Assembly: GCA_018398815.1 (NCBI GenBank)
Contig: CM031595.1
Span: forward strand, 135,923,603 to 135,987,602
Source of the DNA: Conus ventricosus
Taxonomy: Eukaryota; Mollusca; Gastropoda; Neogastropoda; Conidae
DNA length: 64,000 bases
Direction of reading: 5' to 3'
Shown: positions 23,827 to 31,181 of the stretch, piece after piece
How the letters are laid out: every line of letters begins with the position of its first letter
Position numbering within the stretch: position 1 is the stretch's first letter
The notes under the pieces: generated by a model
Seen by the model: the letters and a program-made list of their open reading frames with translations, nothing else
What the model was told of the DNA's origin: nothing
Databases searched by the model: none
Position numbers and translations under genes: made by a program

Positions 23827-25304
23827 TGTGTGTGTGTGTGTGTGTAAGTGCGTGTGCGTGCATGTGTGCACACGCGCGCACATGTATATGTAGCTGTGTG
23901 TATTTATGTGGGCATGTGTGTATGTTATGATGTACATAATTTTCTCTGTCTGAATATATGTGTTTTACTTTGCTGGCACTCCTCTTGCACAGCTACAATC
24001 AGATGCAGAACAAGATCAGCTGCCAGGCAACAACATCACAGGGTTATTTGGTTTGTGAAAAGATACCCCTTTCCCCTACCCCCACCCACACACACATATG
24101 GAACAGATAAAGGTCATTAACCTCCTAATTTTGATAGCTAAAAACATGTACAACTCTTAACATAAATAAAAAAAACCTACCCTTATTCAATGTCTTTATT
24201 TTCATACAAGATTGAAAAGTACACAATCTGAATATGTATGAAACATGAAGAAACTGCATCACTTTTGGAATGCTTTTTGATTAAAAAAAAATGCTTGGTC
24301 TTACTTTCACCCCACCACAGTTTACTTGAACAAACGTGCAAAAAGTTGACATGTATTTCATGCATACTTTTTTCTTTAATTAATTCTGATGTCAGCTTCT
24401 TTCTTTCTCTCTCACTCTAAAAAAAAAAATAAAAACAAAAAAACGTAACAAAAAACTCTGAACTAACCAACCGACCAAAGAAAGTATGAAATCCATCCAA
24501 ACACTTAATGCATACAAACCATTAACTGATCACAAACAAAAGCATGCATTTGTACAAGAAAGTCAAAAACAACTTGTTTGCAACAAGTTATATATATGTA
24601 CCTGTGCACTTTTTAACTGAAGATTTTTTTAGGGAGAGTCTCCTTGTTTGTTCTGTGTGGTCTCTCCTGCCATTTCTGCTAGGCGATTGGTGTCATAAGC
24701 AGCATTCATTTGCAGTTATGGGCGACTATTCATTTCATCAAGGGAGCAAGAGTTACCTTACACAAGAGTTACCTTAATTGCTGTTTTATTAAAGAAAAAA
24801 ATCAGAAATGAGGACCTGAGACAGGGGTCATTTTTAGTACAGATCCTGAGAGGACTTGATGCTGGAAATCCTCAGACACCAACATTCAAGACCATCCGTC
24901 AGGCTCTGACACTGAACCAGCATGGAGAAGGAAGAAGGAATGAACCAGACACAGCTAGAGAAAAGACACTGTGGCAGAGCTGGAAGGGAAGAGAACCACC
25001 TGGACAGAGGCAAAAAGACTATTCCAAGGACACAGACTTTGGAAAAATGTTTCTCCCTTTGGGTTAAGGGCCAAAGAATATGACCAATCGCACACATAAC
25101 CACATACACACACAACGTAGTGCGGAATCTTTATGAACCTGAAACTTGATACTTTAAAACATAGAAAATCCTGCTACTTTAACTAAAAGGAAAAAAAGAA
25201 AAAAAAAAAACCCAAAAAACTTACATTGAAAAATTGAGGTGCTTCCTTTATTGCATTGATTTCAATGCTTTCATTTTCTTGTATTTGCCGGTGAGGAACA
25301 GAAC
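2608..25304 (-). CDS. ALG1: ALG1 gene, internal exons a-j (contig 1 copy), spliced
   Basis: Chitobiosyldiphosphodolichol beta-mannosyltransferase adds the first mannose, from GDP-mannose, to GlcNAc2-PP-dolichol on the cytosolic face of the ER (family GT33, GT-B fold). Ten exons on the minus strand have AG acceptors and GT (once GC) donors, and their phases join without conflict from exon c to exon j. Family landmarks appear in the expected order: the hydrophobic N-terminal segment (b), IDWHNYGY (c), LLVSSTSWT followed by EDEDF (f and g), CVITGKGP (h and i), AEDYPLLL (i), [18 protein letters not shown] (j). With exons k and l the pieces total about 410 residues; human ALG1 has 464, and the missing part matches the first exon. 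Exons a and b carry indels in this contig but are intact in contig 3. Identification rests on recalled family sequence, with no search run. Confidence 0.93.
3129..3240 (+). repeat. (AC)n microsatellite with duplicated CTTGAACTCACT flanks
   Basis: The AC tract is bordered on both sides by ACTTGAACTCACTCAC. The block A' allele is at 27950-28065. Confidence 0.95.
3605..3990 (+). repeat. Two-copy tandem repeat of about 190 bp
   Basis: ATGTGTAGGTTTTTAGTCTCAT near 3625 and ATGTGTCGGTTTTAGTCTCAT near 3815 are followed by matching stretches (GTGTCAGA.ATCA.ATTCAG, CTCCTCCAAT). The first copy is at the edge of block A. Confidence 0.7.
4652..4890 (+). repeat. (AG)n microsatellite in ALG1 intron
   Basis: Pure (GA)n followed by interrupted GAGACAGA repeats, about 50 bases past the end of ALG1 exon i. 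Confidence 0.95.
4942..5052 (-). CDS. ALG1: ALG1 exon i (KGPQKQMY ... AEDYPLLL)
   Basis: The acceptor is GCACGTCCAG and the donor GTAACT. The 111-bp exon reads [20 protein letters not shown] then [16 protein letters not shown], matching the human segment GKGPLREYYSRLI ... [15 protein letters not shown]. It forms part of the donor-sugar domain. A polymorphic-looking (AG)n repeat sits about 50 bases into the downstream intron. Confidence 0.95.
5053..6780 (-). other. ALG1 intron between exons h and i (GC-AG)
   Basis: No repeat or gene recognised. Donor GCAAGT, acceptor GCACGTCCAG in minus-strand sense. Confidence 0.85.
6781..6834 (-). CDS. ALG1: ALG1 exon h with non-canonical GC donor (KILCVITG)
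   Basis: The acceptor is TTTGTCCACAG. The donor is GCAAGT after ACAG, the classic form of a GC-AG intron. The 54-bp exon completes Ile and reads [17 protein letters not shown], with the last Gly codon shared with exon i. CVITGKGP across the junction is the conserved ALG1 motif, so the GC donor is well supported. There is no second copy in the window to exclude a base error. Confidence 0.92.
7293..7331 (-). CDS. ALG1: ALG1 exon g, 39-bp small exon ([13 protein letters not shown])
   Basis: The acceptor is GCCTGTTTCAG and the donor GTGAGT. The 39-bp exon completes Glu from exon f and reads [12 protein letters not shown]. Together with exon f it gives STSWTEDEDF, an ALG1 signature. It is far too short for ordinary ORF calling but is fixed by splice phase and conserved sequence. 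Confidence 0.93.
7332..9575 (-). other. ALG1 intron between exons f and g
   Basis: Holds a (GT)n tract. A block at 8430-8800 has no identifiable repeat; nothing else was seen. Confidence 0.8.
7924..7972 (+). repeat. (GT)n microsatellite in ALG1 intron
   Basis: Pure GT tract followed by GCATGTATGCGTGCATGCGTG. Confidence 0.95.
9576..9745 (-). CDS. ALG1: ALG1 exon f ([12 protein letters not shown])
   Basis: The acceptor is TTTAATTTCAG and the donor GTAACC. The exon has 170 bp (1 + 56 codons + 1). It starts [13 protein letters not shown], contains [19 protein letters not shown] and ends [10 protein letters not shown]. The terminal block is one of the most conserved parts of ALG1 and begins the C-terminal GT-B domain. 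It lies just outside block C, so only one copy is present in the window. Confidence 0.95.
9993..10052 (+). repeat. (AC)n microsatellite, block C
   Basis: Pure AC tract; allele in contig 4 at about 59627-59684. Confidence 0.95.
10118..10228 (-). CDS. ALG1: ALG1 exon e ([11 protein letters not shown])
   Basis: The acceptor is CTTTTGCAG and the donor GTGAGA. The exon has 111 bp, with phases matching exons d and f. It encodes [20 protein letters not shown] and [16 protein letters not shown], matching the ALG1 segment TVYDKPASFFKETPLDLQH. The region links the N-terminal and C-terminal Rossmann-like domains. The contig 4 copy (59750-59861) has one extra G. Confidence 0.95.
10455..10617 (+). mobile_element. 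SINE or LINE 3' tail with AGGCGCTATATAAAT and (AAT)n
   Basis: Sequence TTGTAAAGCGCTTAGAGCTT, then AGGCGCTATATAAATACC and an (ATA)n end, is a tail shared by SINEs and CR1/L2-type LINEs in many aquatic animals. The upstream part has no clear polymerase III promoter boxes. Located in the ALG1 intron between exons d and e. Confidence 0.65.
11619..11708 (-). CDS. ALG1: ALG1 exon d ([16 protein letters not shown])
   Basis: The acceptor is TCTTTTTTAAAG and the donor GTATGT. The 90-bp exon completes an Arg codon from exon c, then reads [20 protein letters not shown] and ENLAQYWNV, and leaves two bases that form Arg with exon e. This corresponds to human [20 protein letters not shown]. The frame is intact here, whereas the contig 4 copy has one extra G. 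Confidence 0.93.
12191..13130 (+). mobile_element. TTAA-flanked element of about 940 bp with imperfect terminal inverted repeats (block C)
   Basis: Bordered by TTAA at 12187-12190 and 13131-13134. The left end CACTATCCCTGCGTATGCG and the reverse complement of the right end (CTTTTTGCCTACGGAACGC) are partly alike. The right end holds three repeats of about 40 bp built on TGCGTTCCGTAG and CAACGGAGCTTT, with a palindromic ACGCACCGGTGCGT. No transposase was seen. Piggybac-like MITE by inference. It lies in the ALG1 intron between exons c and d. Confidence 0.6.
14168..14260 (+). repeat. (AC)n microsatellite, block C
   Basis: AC tract between a purine/pyrimidine-biased stretch and ALG1 exon c. The contig 4 allele (63785-63860) is shorter. 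Confidence 0.95.
14480..14628 (-). CDS. ALG1: ALG1 exon c (NPPTIPT ... IDWHNYGYT)
   Basis: The acceptor is GCTGTGTACAG and the donor GTCTGT (weak but in place). The exon has 149 bp, begins in phase 0 and leaves two bases. It encodes [20 protein letters not shown] followed by [16 protein letters not shown](T)IPT and the IDWHNYGY block are diagnostic of ALG1. It joins in frame to exon b, which ends in FLQ at phase 0, and to exon d. A seven-C run in the NPP codons has the right length. The satellite array starts only about ten bases upstream of its acceptor. Confidence 0.95.
15092..15745 (+). mobile_element. TTAA-flanked 654-bp element with 12-bp perfect terminal inverted repeats
   Basis: Ends are CTCAATCAAGTC and its exact reverse complement, each bordered outside by TTAA (15088-15091 and 15746-15749). 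TTAA target duplication is typical of piggyBac-type elements; the termini are not ones I recognise. It sits inside the degenerate left arm of the satellite. It encloses a 145-codon open frame (15127-15564) with no recognised domain. Probably a non-autonomous element. Confidence 0.75.
15127..15564 (+). CDS. Unrecognised 145-codon open frame inside the TTAA element
   Basis: Starts [14 protein letters not shown], has a hydrophobic stretch ([19 protein letters not shown], about residues 48-66) and ends [13 protein letters not shown] recognise no family. Its position inside a short transposon suggests either a relic or a chance frame. No start context or splice evidence separates these. Confidence 0.2.
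   Translation: MFTSREGVSDAYLQQSLTIFKSYRLSLKGNKSHFRDSLGPFFAVASLRLFFVYSVVVLYGFELSYSQFPRSHNFEHDHTIWSGSSILWSNSCVLCSCHKYTILCKSYQVLRSVIELVWDDREHEEVDYSVHKKFLFFCKWIIYIM
15950..16060 (+). mobile_element. Degenerate tRNA-like SINE fragment
   Basis: TGGTTAGAGCAGATGG (15961-15976) resembles an A box and AAGTTCAAACC (15981-15991) a B box, but the spacing between them is too short, as if the anticodon arm was deleted. Low certainty. Confidence 0.3.
16061..16639. other. Unassigned insert between satellite arms
   Basis: Non-satellite DNA between the SINE-like fragment and the start of the main satellite arm. No coding features seen. Confidence 0.5.
18361..18440 (+). repeat. (CT)n(AC)n compound microsatellite after the satellite array
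   Basis: Short CT tract then a long AC tract, directly following the last satellite unit. Confidence 0.95.
18441..19559. other. Intronic stretch before the retrotransposon
   Basis: Contains the 42-bp tandem repeat and, from about 19040, sequence rich in GGGG/AAAA runs like the retrotransposon body, perhaps its 5' untranslated part. No gene seen. Confidence 0.5.
18495..18578 (+). repeat. Two-copy 42-bp tandem repeat
   Basis: CTTTCTCCTCATACAACATG and GTACCTAGTAGTTGATCA occur twice in succession with one difference. Confidence 0.9.
19560..22440 (+). mobile_element. Decayed non-LTR retrotransposon (APE endonuclease plus reverse transcriptase), antisense to ALG1
   Basis: Many frame breaks, but the domain order is readable. 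Endonuclease pieces: PRGVALL near 19875, DFNAK-like [11 protein letters not shown] near 20095, then [17 protein letters not shown] and [10 protein letters not shown] (20211-20390). Reverse transcriptase pieces: [11 protein letters not shown] near 21023, a KKGDLGD..NNWRG-like stretch near 21175, QQAGF near 21297, [12 protein letters not shown] near 21405 (the catalytic FxDFxKAFD motif in damaged form). C-terminal pieces follow to CRPLMA near 22415. The type is an endonuclease/RT single-ORF element, RTE-like by inference. The 5' limit is uncertain and may reach about 19040. It sits in the ALG1 intron between exons b and c. Confidence 0.85.
23142..23243 (-). CDS. ALG1: ALG1 exon b (contig 1 copy, two 1-nt deletions)
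   Basis: The acceptor is CTATCCAG and the donor GTGAGT. The exon encodes the hydrophobic stretch [19 protein letters not shown], matching the membrane-associated hydrophobic segment of the ALG1 N-terminal domain. Two single-base losses relative to the contig 3 copy (GGGCCC for GGGCCCC, and one base in the T-rich 3' end) shift the frame. Both are in homopolymer contexts, so a sequencing artefact is more likely than a pseudogene. Confidence 0.85.
23762..23860 (+). repeat. (GT)n microsatellite, block B
   Basis: Interrupted GT tract; the contig 3 allele (49413-49500) has a different interruption pattern. Confidence 0.95.
25225..25304 (-). CDS. ALG1: ALG1 exon a (contig 1 copy, 1-nt deletion)
   Basis: The acceptor is TTTGTTTCCAG and the donor GTAAGT. 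The exon encodes roughly [19 protein letters not shown], the part of the N-terminal domain following the first exon (human PHDELLQNNRIQIVGL region). It is 80 bp where the contig 3 copy is 81 bp; the missing base lies in the final TTTTTCAA(A)T and would break the phase into exon b. The contig 3 copy keeps the frame, so this is probably a consensus error near the contig end. Confidence 0.85.
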
Positions 25305-25397
25305 CTGGAAACAAAGTTAAGCATTATAAATACATGTCCACCTGGAAGATTTACTATATGTATTAACATCATAGTAAGTGTAAGCCAGTCTACCAGA

Positions 25398-25442
25398 AAT
25401 CTCTCTCTCTCTCTCTCTCTCTCTCCACACACACACACACAT

Positions 25443-25481
<39 letters not shown>

Positions 25482-25615
25482 GTATGCCAGTCTGAGAAAT
25501 CTCTCTCTCCCGCTCTCTCACTCTCTCTGTCTCTCTCTCTCTCTCTCTCTCACACATGTACGCACGCATGCATGCACGCACGCACGCACGCGCACACACA
25601 CGCACACACACCACA
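25398..25615 (+). repeat. (CT)n(AC)n compound tract, tandemly repeated, block B
   Basis: Two CT-then-AC tracts separated by GTGTATGCCAGTCTGAGAAA, ending in ACGC repeats. The contig 3 allele is 51037-51320. Confidence 0.95.
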
Positions 25616-25917
25616 CAAAGACATCTGTCATCATCACACATCATATTGACATGCACACAATAACAAATTTTAGGAGCTATTCTGAAGAGTCATTTAAAAA
25701 TAATTTGGAGTGTTCGTGTGAAATAAATGACATAATTATTGATAGTTATTTTTCATCCAACTGTATCAAAATTGGTTGATTCATATCCTGATTTGATAAA
25801 CATCATCTGCATTATGTTGTGCAGAAAAGTTTCTGTCTAGATTCTCTTTTGTATGTATTCCATGAATGGGCGAGTCAGTTATTGCATGCTGTTCATGGAG
25901 TGCATCCTGGCTTAATT

Positions 25918-26170
25918 AAGTGTCCTAGTCAAAAATTCTGAATGAAATAACTCAGTAAATAATGGCAATGATGCACGTGATGATGAAGTGCTTGCTTGCT
26001 TAATCAAATATCAAGTCAAAAATTCTGAATGAAATAACTTATTAAACAATGGAAGAGCTTGCATATGAGAAGATTCAATTCAAACGACTTTATTATCACA
26101 AACGTGAAATTCAATCTTGCTGGCTTAATCAACAGTCTAGTCAAAAATTCTGAATGAAAAACTCAGTAGA
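25918..26170 (+). repeat. Three-copy tandem repeat of about 100 bp (block B)
   Basis: AGTCAAAAATTCTGAATGAA recurs three times with CTTGCT.GCTTAATCAA between. The contig 3 counterpart is at 51600-51825. Confidence 0.85.
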
Positions 26171-26521
26171 TGGCAGTAATTAGTTGTTTTTAAATACCTG
26201 CTGGAGTAGCTTCTCCAGATGATGAATGCCATTGCAAGTTTCCGAATCTAGTATATAAGCAAAACATTTTCATAAAGGTTCCTTGTGTTAGAGAAATTTT
26301 CCTTTAGACATTCACTATGGCTTTTAGCCTAACACGCTTTTCTCTCTTTCAAAAAAAAAATCTATTTTTATATTAACTTATTCTTTATGCCTCAAATACT
26401 ACACAATAATTACTTGGAAAGTGTTTACATAGTTCACAAGACATAAATGAAAAATAGGAAATTTTTATTCTAAAATTACGTTTAATCTAACATACTTACC
26501 CCTGGCTCACTAATGCAATAA

Positions 26522-27521
26522 NNNNNNNNNNNNNNNNNNNNNNNNNNNNNNNNNNNNNNNNNNNNNNNNNNNNNNNNNNNNNNNNNNNNNNNNNNNNNNN
26601 NNNNNNNNNNNNNNNNNNNNNNNNNNNNNNNNNNNNNNNNNNNNNNNNNNNNNNNNNNNNNNNNNNNNNNNNNNNNNNNNNNNNNNNNNNNNNNNNNNNN
26701 NNNNNNNNNNNNNNNNNNNNNNNNNNNNNNNNNNNNNNNNNNNNNNNNNNNNNNNNNNNNNNNNNNNNNNNNNNNNNNNNNNNNNNNNNNNNNNNNNNNN
26801 NNNNNNNNNNNNNNNNNNNNNNNNNNNNNNNNNNNNNNNNNNNNNNNNNNNNNNNNNNNNNNNNNNNNNNNNNNNNNNNNNNNNNNNNNNNNNNNNNNNN
26901 NNNNNNNNNNNNNNNNNNNNNNNNNNNNNNNNNNNNNNNNNNNNNNNNNNNNNNNNNNNNNNNNNNNNNNNNNNNNNNNNNNNNNNNNNNNNNNNNNNNN
27001 NNNNNNNNNNNNNNNNNNNNNNNNNNNNNNNNNNNNNNNNNNNNNNNNNNNNNNNNNNNNNNNNNNNNNNNNNNNNNNNNNNNNNNNNNNNNNNNNNNNN
27101 NNNNNNNNNNNNNNNNNNNNNNNNNNNNNNNNNNNNNNNNNNNNNNNNNNNNNNNNNNNNNNNNNNNNNNNNNNNNNNNNNNNNNNNNNNNNNNNNNNNN
27201 NNNNNNNNNNNNNNNNNNNNNNNNNNNNNNNNNNNNNNNNNNNNNNNNNNNNNNNNNNNNNNNNNNNNNNNNNNNNNNNNNNNNNNNNNNNNNNNNNNNN
27301 NNNNNNNNNNNNNNNNNNNNNNNNNNNNNNNNNNNNNNNNNNNNNNNNNNNNNNNNNNNNNNNNNNNNNNNNNNNNNNNNNNNNNNNNNNNNNNNNNNNN
27401 NNNNNNNNNNNNNNNNNNNNNNNNNNNNNNNNNNNNNNNNNNNNNNNNNNNNNNNNNNNNNNNNNNNNNNNNNNNNNNNNNNNNNNNNNNNNNNNNNNNN
27501 NNNNNNNNNNNNNNNNNNNNN
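26522..27521. other. Assembly gap of 1000 N between contigs 1 and 2
   Basis: Exactly 1000 N, a placeholder size rather than a measured gap. Contig 1 ends shortly after block B; contig 2 starts inside inverted block A'. Confidence 0.99.
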
Positions 27522-27949
27522 GCTAATTTGATACTGACACCATCAAACCTCTTGAGACTAAAAACCTACACAACTCAAGAATCAGCATTACCCCACAGGG
27601 TGTTGAGGACTTTGTCTTCAGAGGAGCTTTACTATTTCCAGAAACTGAAAAAGCCCTTGATCAATTCAGTCCCATCACAGACATAACTGAACCAGCTGTG
27701 TGTGTGTCTAGTGCTGAAGGTGGAAAGGATTAATATCAGTATATGTGCATCTCTTGTGGTGAGGGGAGAAAGATGGGGGTGAGTTGAGGGAAGATTAACA
27801 GGCCCCACCTTTTCTCAATGTATTTTCTAGTCTCAGTTTAGTGTTTGTTTCTTTTTGTACAAACTGTTTTCTGACGCTGTTTGTGGGTGTGGGTGGGTGT
27901 TGTCATATGGTAGGTGTGTGTGGGTATATGTGTTGTGGGTCTGGCGTGT

Positions 27950-27980
27950 GTGTGCGTGTGTGTGTGTGTGTGAGTGAGTT

Positions 27981-28046
<66 letters not shown>

Positions 28047-28065
28047 TGAGTTCAAGTGTGTGTGT
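27950..28065 (+). repeat. (GT)n microsatellite, block A' allele
   Basis: Reverse-complement counterpart of 3129-3240, with the same flanking duplication. Confidence 0.95.
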
Positions 28066-28400
28066 GTGCATGGGTGCGCATGGGTGTGTTTGTATGCGTG
28101 TTGACTTTTGTGATAATTTTTAGAGAATTTTTTTGATGAATTTAGTGTTTGTTACATCTCATTTTTGTTGTTGTATTAGTACAAATCAGCAACATGAAAC
28201 ATATGTCTTTAGGTTTTGATTGATTTGATGAAGTTTTGTGTATGTGTCTTTTAGATTTAATGAATGTTGTGTATGTGTCTTTCGATTTAATGAAGTGTAT
28301 TTGTGTTTTTTTATGTTTTCCTTCTGGAGGATGGGGAAGTTGGCTGGTAGGGTAGGGGCTAAGGGAAGGGAAGAAGATGGAAGGGGAAAAGTATACATGC

Positions 28401-29609
28401 CAGGGTTGTACATCCTTAGCAGTATCTTATAGGACAAATGTCCTGGACCACCCTGAGTAATAGGACATTTGTCCTCTTCATAACAAAATCAATCGGACAT
28501 TTTGAACGCAAGCCAGATTGAATGTATATTAAGTTTTATCATGCACACAAAAATGGTATTACAAAAGCTGACTATATTCCTAGAGTGGGAAGCCATGTTT
28601 GGTAAACATACTATTACTAGTCCACACACACACACAGTCACACACACAGAGGCAGTGTCTTTCCTAAATCACTATTCATTGCTAATGCTAGTATTCAAGT
28701 ACAATATTGATTCATTTGGAGTCGTCTTTTTGGTTGAAGAGCATTCTTTTCCTTTTCTCTCCCCACTTTTCTGTCACCCTGAACACCCATTCTGATTCCC
28801 CCTGACATCACTTGGTCCTTCCATTTGCACCCTCATCAGCATGGCCTGGTTTTCTGCTGTCAGTCTGTTCCTTTGACTTGTCAAAATCAAATTCTGAGTG
28901 CTGAACCCTCTTTCTACATCAGCTGTATGGACGGGCAGGGTGATGGCAAGCTGGGCCAGTTTCTTGAGGTTGGTGAACTCCAGCTGGTGGTAGCCGGCAT
29001 GAGCTGCCAGAGTGTCAAGGTGCTGTCCCTGGGGTACTTTTTGGGTGGCATCGTCACGTCTGATACAGTCTGATAGTGATAAATGTTGCACGCTTGGCAG
29101 GCGTCGTGGAGCAAGGATTCCTTTCCAGTCTCCGCTTCAGCAACATGTGCCTACATGGCCTACAACACGTAACAAGTACATAGCTATCGCTCTTTAGCCG
29201 CTTTAAACGCTAAAAAATAACCCTGACACAAGCTGGCTGCCTCACCCTCTGCGAGTCAGGGAGGCAGAGTTGAAAAGCCAACGAGCTAAAAATGGGACCG
29301 CCATGGCTCGCCACTAATGCTTTATGGGCAGTGGCACCCGGGACTAGTAAAGTTTATAGGCCTAGTGATTCACTGGGCTTACACTAAAGTTACAGACGGG
29401 AGTTCTGTACGACGGTCGGACTCAAAAAAATTATGCGGGCTTGATATAAACGGCCGGTGCCATGTCCTGAGCATCGGAAAGCAATCGGACAGTGACCGCG
29501 TTTCGGCAAAGTAATGGGACTTTTTGTCCTCTTCACTGCCAGTTATATCGGACATTTTGCATGTGCAATCGGTCTATGTTCCGATGTCCGACGTGGATGT
29601 GCAACCCTG
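28401..29609 (-). mobile_element. hAT-like DNA transposon relic, present only in block A'
   Basis: Ends CAGGGTTGTACATCC and CAGGGTTGCACATCC (reverse complement of the right end) are inverted repeats with one mismatch, of hAT type. CATGCCAGG occurs at both borders, consistent with an 8-bp target duplication, though the exact boundary is ambiguous by three bases. The uninterrupted site is seen at 2800-2820 of block A. Internal sequence is only about 1.2 kb and carries a C-terminal transposase fragment. Confidence 0.85.
28774..29091 (-). pseudogene. hAT transposase C-terminal (dimerisation) fragment
   Basis: The 105-codon frame contains LAQLAITLPVHTADVERGFS and TQNLILTSQRNRLTAENQAM, the pattern of the hAT dimerisation region (xxVERxFSxxxxxxxxxRNxL). 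No upstream catalytic part remains in the element, so it cannot encode an active enzyme. Confidence 0.85.
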
Positions 29610-29703
29610 CATGCCAGGATTTTTTCAAATTTTATGATTTTGAAAAGAGAATATGTTTTTCTCCCCAGAAAGTAGGAAGGTATTTTTGGTGTGAACTTGT
29701 CAG

Positions 29704-29818
29704 GTTCAGCTGATGTTGGAGTGTGTCTTCACAAGTCTTCCAGTGGCCTTGACCTCCCCATGAAAAGTGGTGGACATGTTTGGCTGTGGGTGCCTGTCTG
29801 CGCTGTCTGCTATGACTG
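29704..29818 (+). CDS. ALG1: ALG1 exon j, second copy in inverted block A' (frame disturbed)
   Basis: This is the reverse-orientation counterpart of exon j, with the same splice sites and the same length of 115 bp. One A is added (GAAAAGTGG) and one C is lost (GGGTGCC for GGGCTGCC), so about ten codons are out of frame between two compensating indels. On contig 2 the gene runs on the plus strand into exons k and l. Consensus errors are the likely cause; a decayed paralogue is the alternative. Confidence 0.88.
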
Positions 29819-30131
29819 GTCAGTGTCGACGTGCATGGAATAGTTGTGCTGTGGCAAAAGCCAACACTGGCGCTCCACATTGAAATTTTTATTAAAGTTT
29901 GATGAAACTTAGGGATGGGGGTAGGGTTTTAACTGGAGTTTCAGTGTTTAGAAGTTTGTTGTTTTTCTTCTTTTCTTTTTAAAGTAATGTTTGTCTGAAA
30001 AATCCTTGATTAATTGATGATTTCTTTGCAATGGCTTTGCTGTATCCTGCAGATTTTTTTCTTTTTTTTTTTTGGTCTGTCTCATCCTCCATGTTCTGTC
30101 ATTGTTATTAACCCATGCTACCCTTTCCAGA

Positions 30132-30133
<2 letters not shown>

Positions 30134-30177
<44 letters not shown>
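30134..30177 (+). repeat. C homopolymer (44), block A'
   Basis: Twice as long as its partner at 2266-2287, and on the opposite strand as expected for an inverted copy. Length may be an assembly artefact. Confidence 0.95.
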
Positions 30178-30217
30178 ATCCCTCCTTCCCTCTCCCCTCA
30201 ATACTAAGTTCATACCC

Positions 30218-30321
30218 AAGCTCGTCTTGTCACATCCTTAGCACATACCACCCTCACGGAGCAGTCAGTGTAAAAGTTGTCCTGAAGGCAACCCACCAGA
30301 GGGGGGCACTGCACTTGTGTC
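30218..30321 (-). repeat. Interspersed core repeat, copy 1 allele in block A' (24-bp deletion)
   Basis: Reverse-strand counterpart of 2101-2226. The stretch with GACTCAGCACC is missing. Confidence 0.65.
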
Positions 30322-31181
30322 TTTTACTTTTTAGCAACAGACTCTGTAAATGGAGTACAGGAGGTAACACAGTCGTAAAAAGCTGGCAGAGAGCAAAGGG
30401 GAGCAGTAGAGGCCCAGCTTTGATAGGCAGTTTATCACACTGCGCCTGGCTAGAGTGGACTCTCTGGTGAAGGTGGTTCTGCTGTTTCTGCTTGCTGCAT
30501 TAATTCAACAGTGACATGCTAAAAAGATGTCACTTTGTGATGATGGCTATATCTTGAAACATACGTCAAAAAATTCTTAAGCATAGGAACTGTAACTGAT
30601 CTGAAAACTTAATATGTTTAGTTTTAACTTTTGTCAAATCGATATTCATGTGCTAGTCATACATTTCTGTAATTTTTTTTCCCAAACATAGTCACTAAAT
30701 ACTAAAACGGAAGGCCCTGTAAGAGGGTATGTATGCTTTCCTGAAATTTTTCGAATTTCCAACATCAAATGCACAGGGAAGAATAGGTGTGGTGCCAGTT
30801 ACAGTACCGCTGAAATAATAAAGGCTTTTTGCATGGAATCACACTGTTGTGCAAGATCTACGGAAAACTGTGTACAGTTTCCGCAGCCTTGCATAGCAAG
30901 AGTCATCTGATGGATGTGTTGCCAGTTGCTCTGGTTGAGATCATTCTCTAGTGGTGTCAGGAAATACCATTTTTGCTGCAGCAGTTTTGCCATGGGAAAA
31001 ATGAGGAGCTCTAGCAATATGGGTGATCAACCCACTTCAATACATTTAAGATTTCAAAATTGTATACATTCTTGAACTCGTATGCACACATGAATCTACA
31101 ATGGCAATGCATATACAAATACGGAAAAAAATTATTGCTTTGCATGACTCCCTCTTGCTATGCACGGGCTGCGGAAACTGA

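Larger units (their letters stand above)
22446..26455 (+). repeat. Block B, first copy (direct partner at 48066-52107)
   Basis: Near-identical by eye to 48066-52107, including ALG1 exons a and b, the (GT)n and (CT)n(AC)n tracts and a three-copy tandem repeat. Left of the block this contig has a retrotransposon and contig 3 has unrelated A/C-rich sequence. The final 66 bases of contig 1 (26456-26521) do not match contig 3. Confidence 0.95.
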
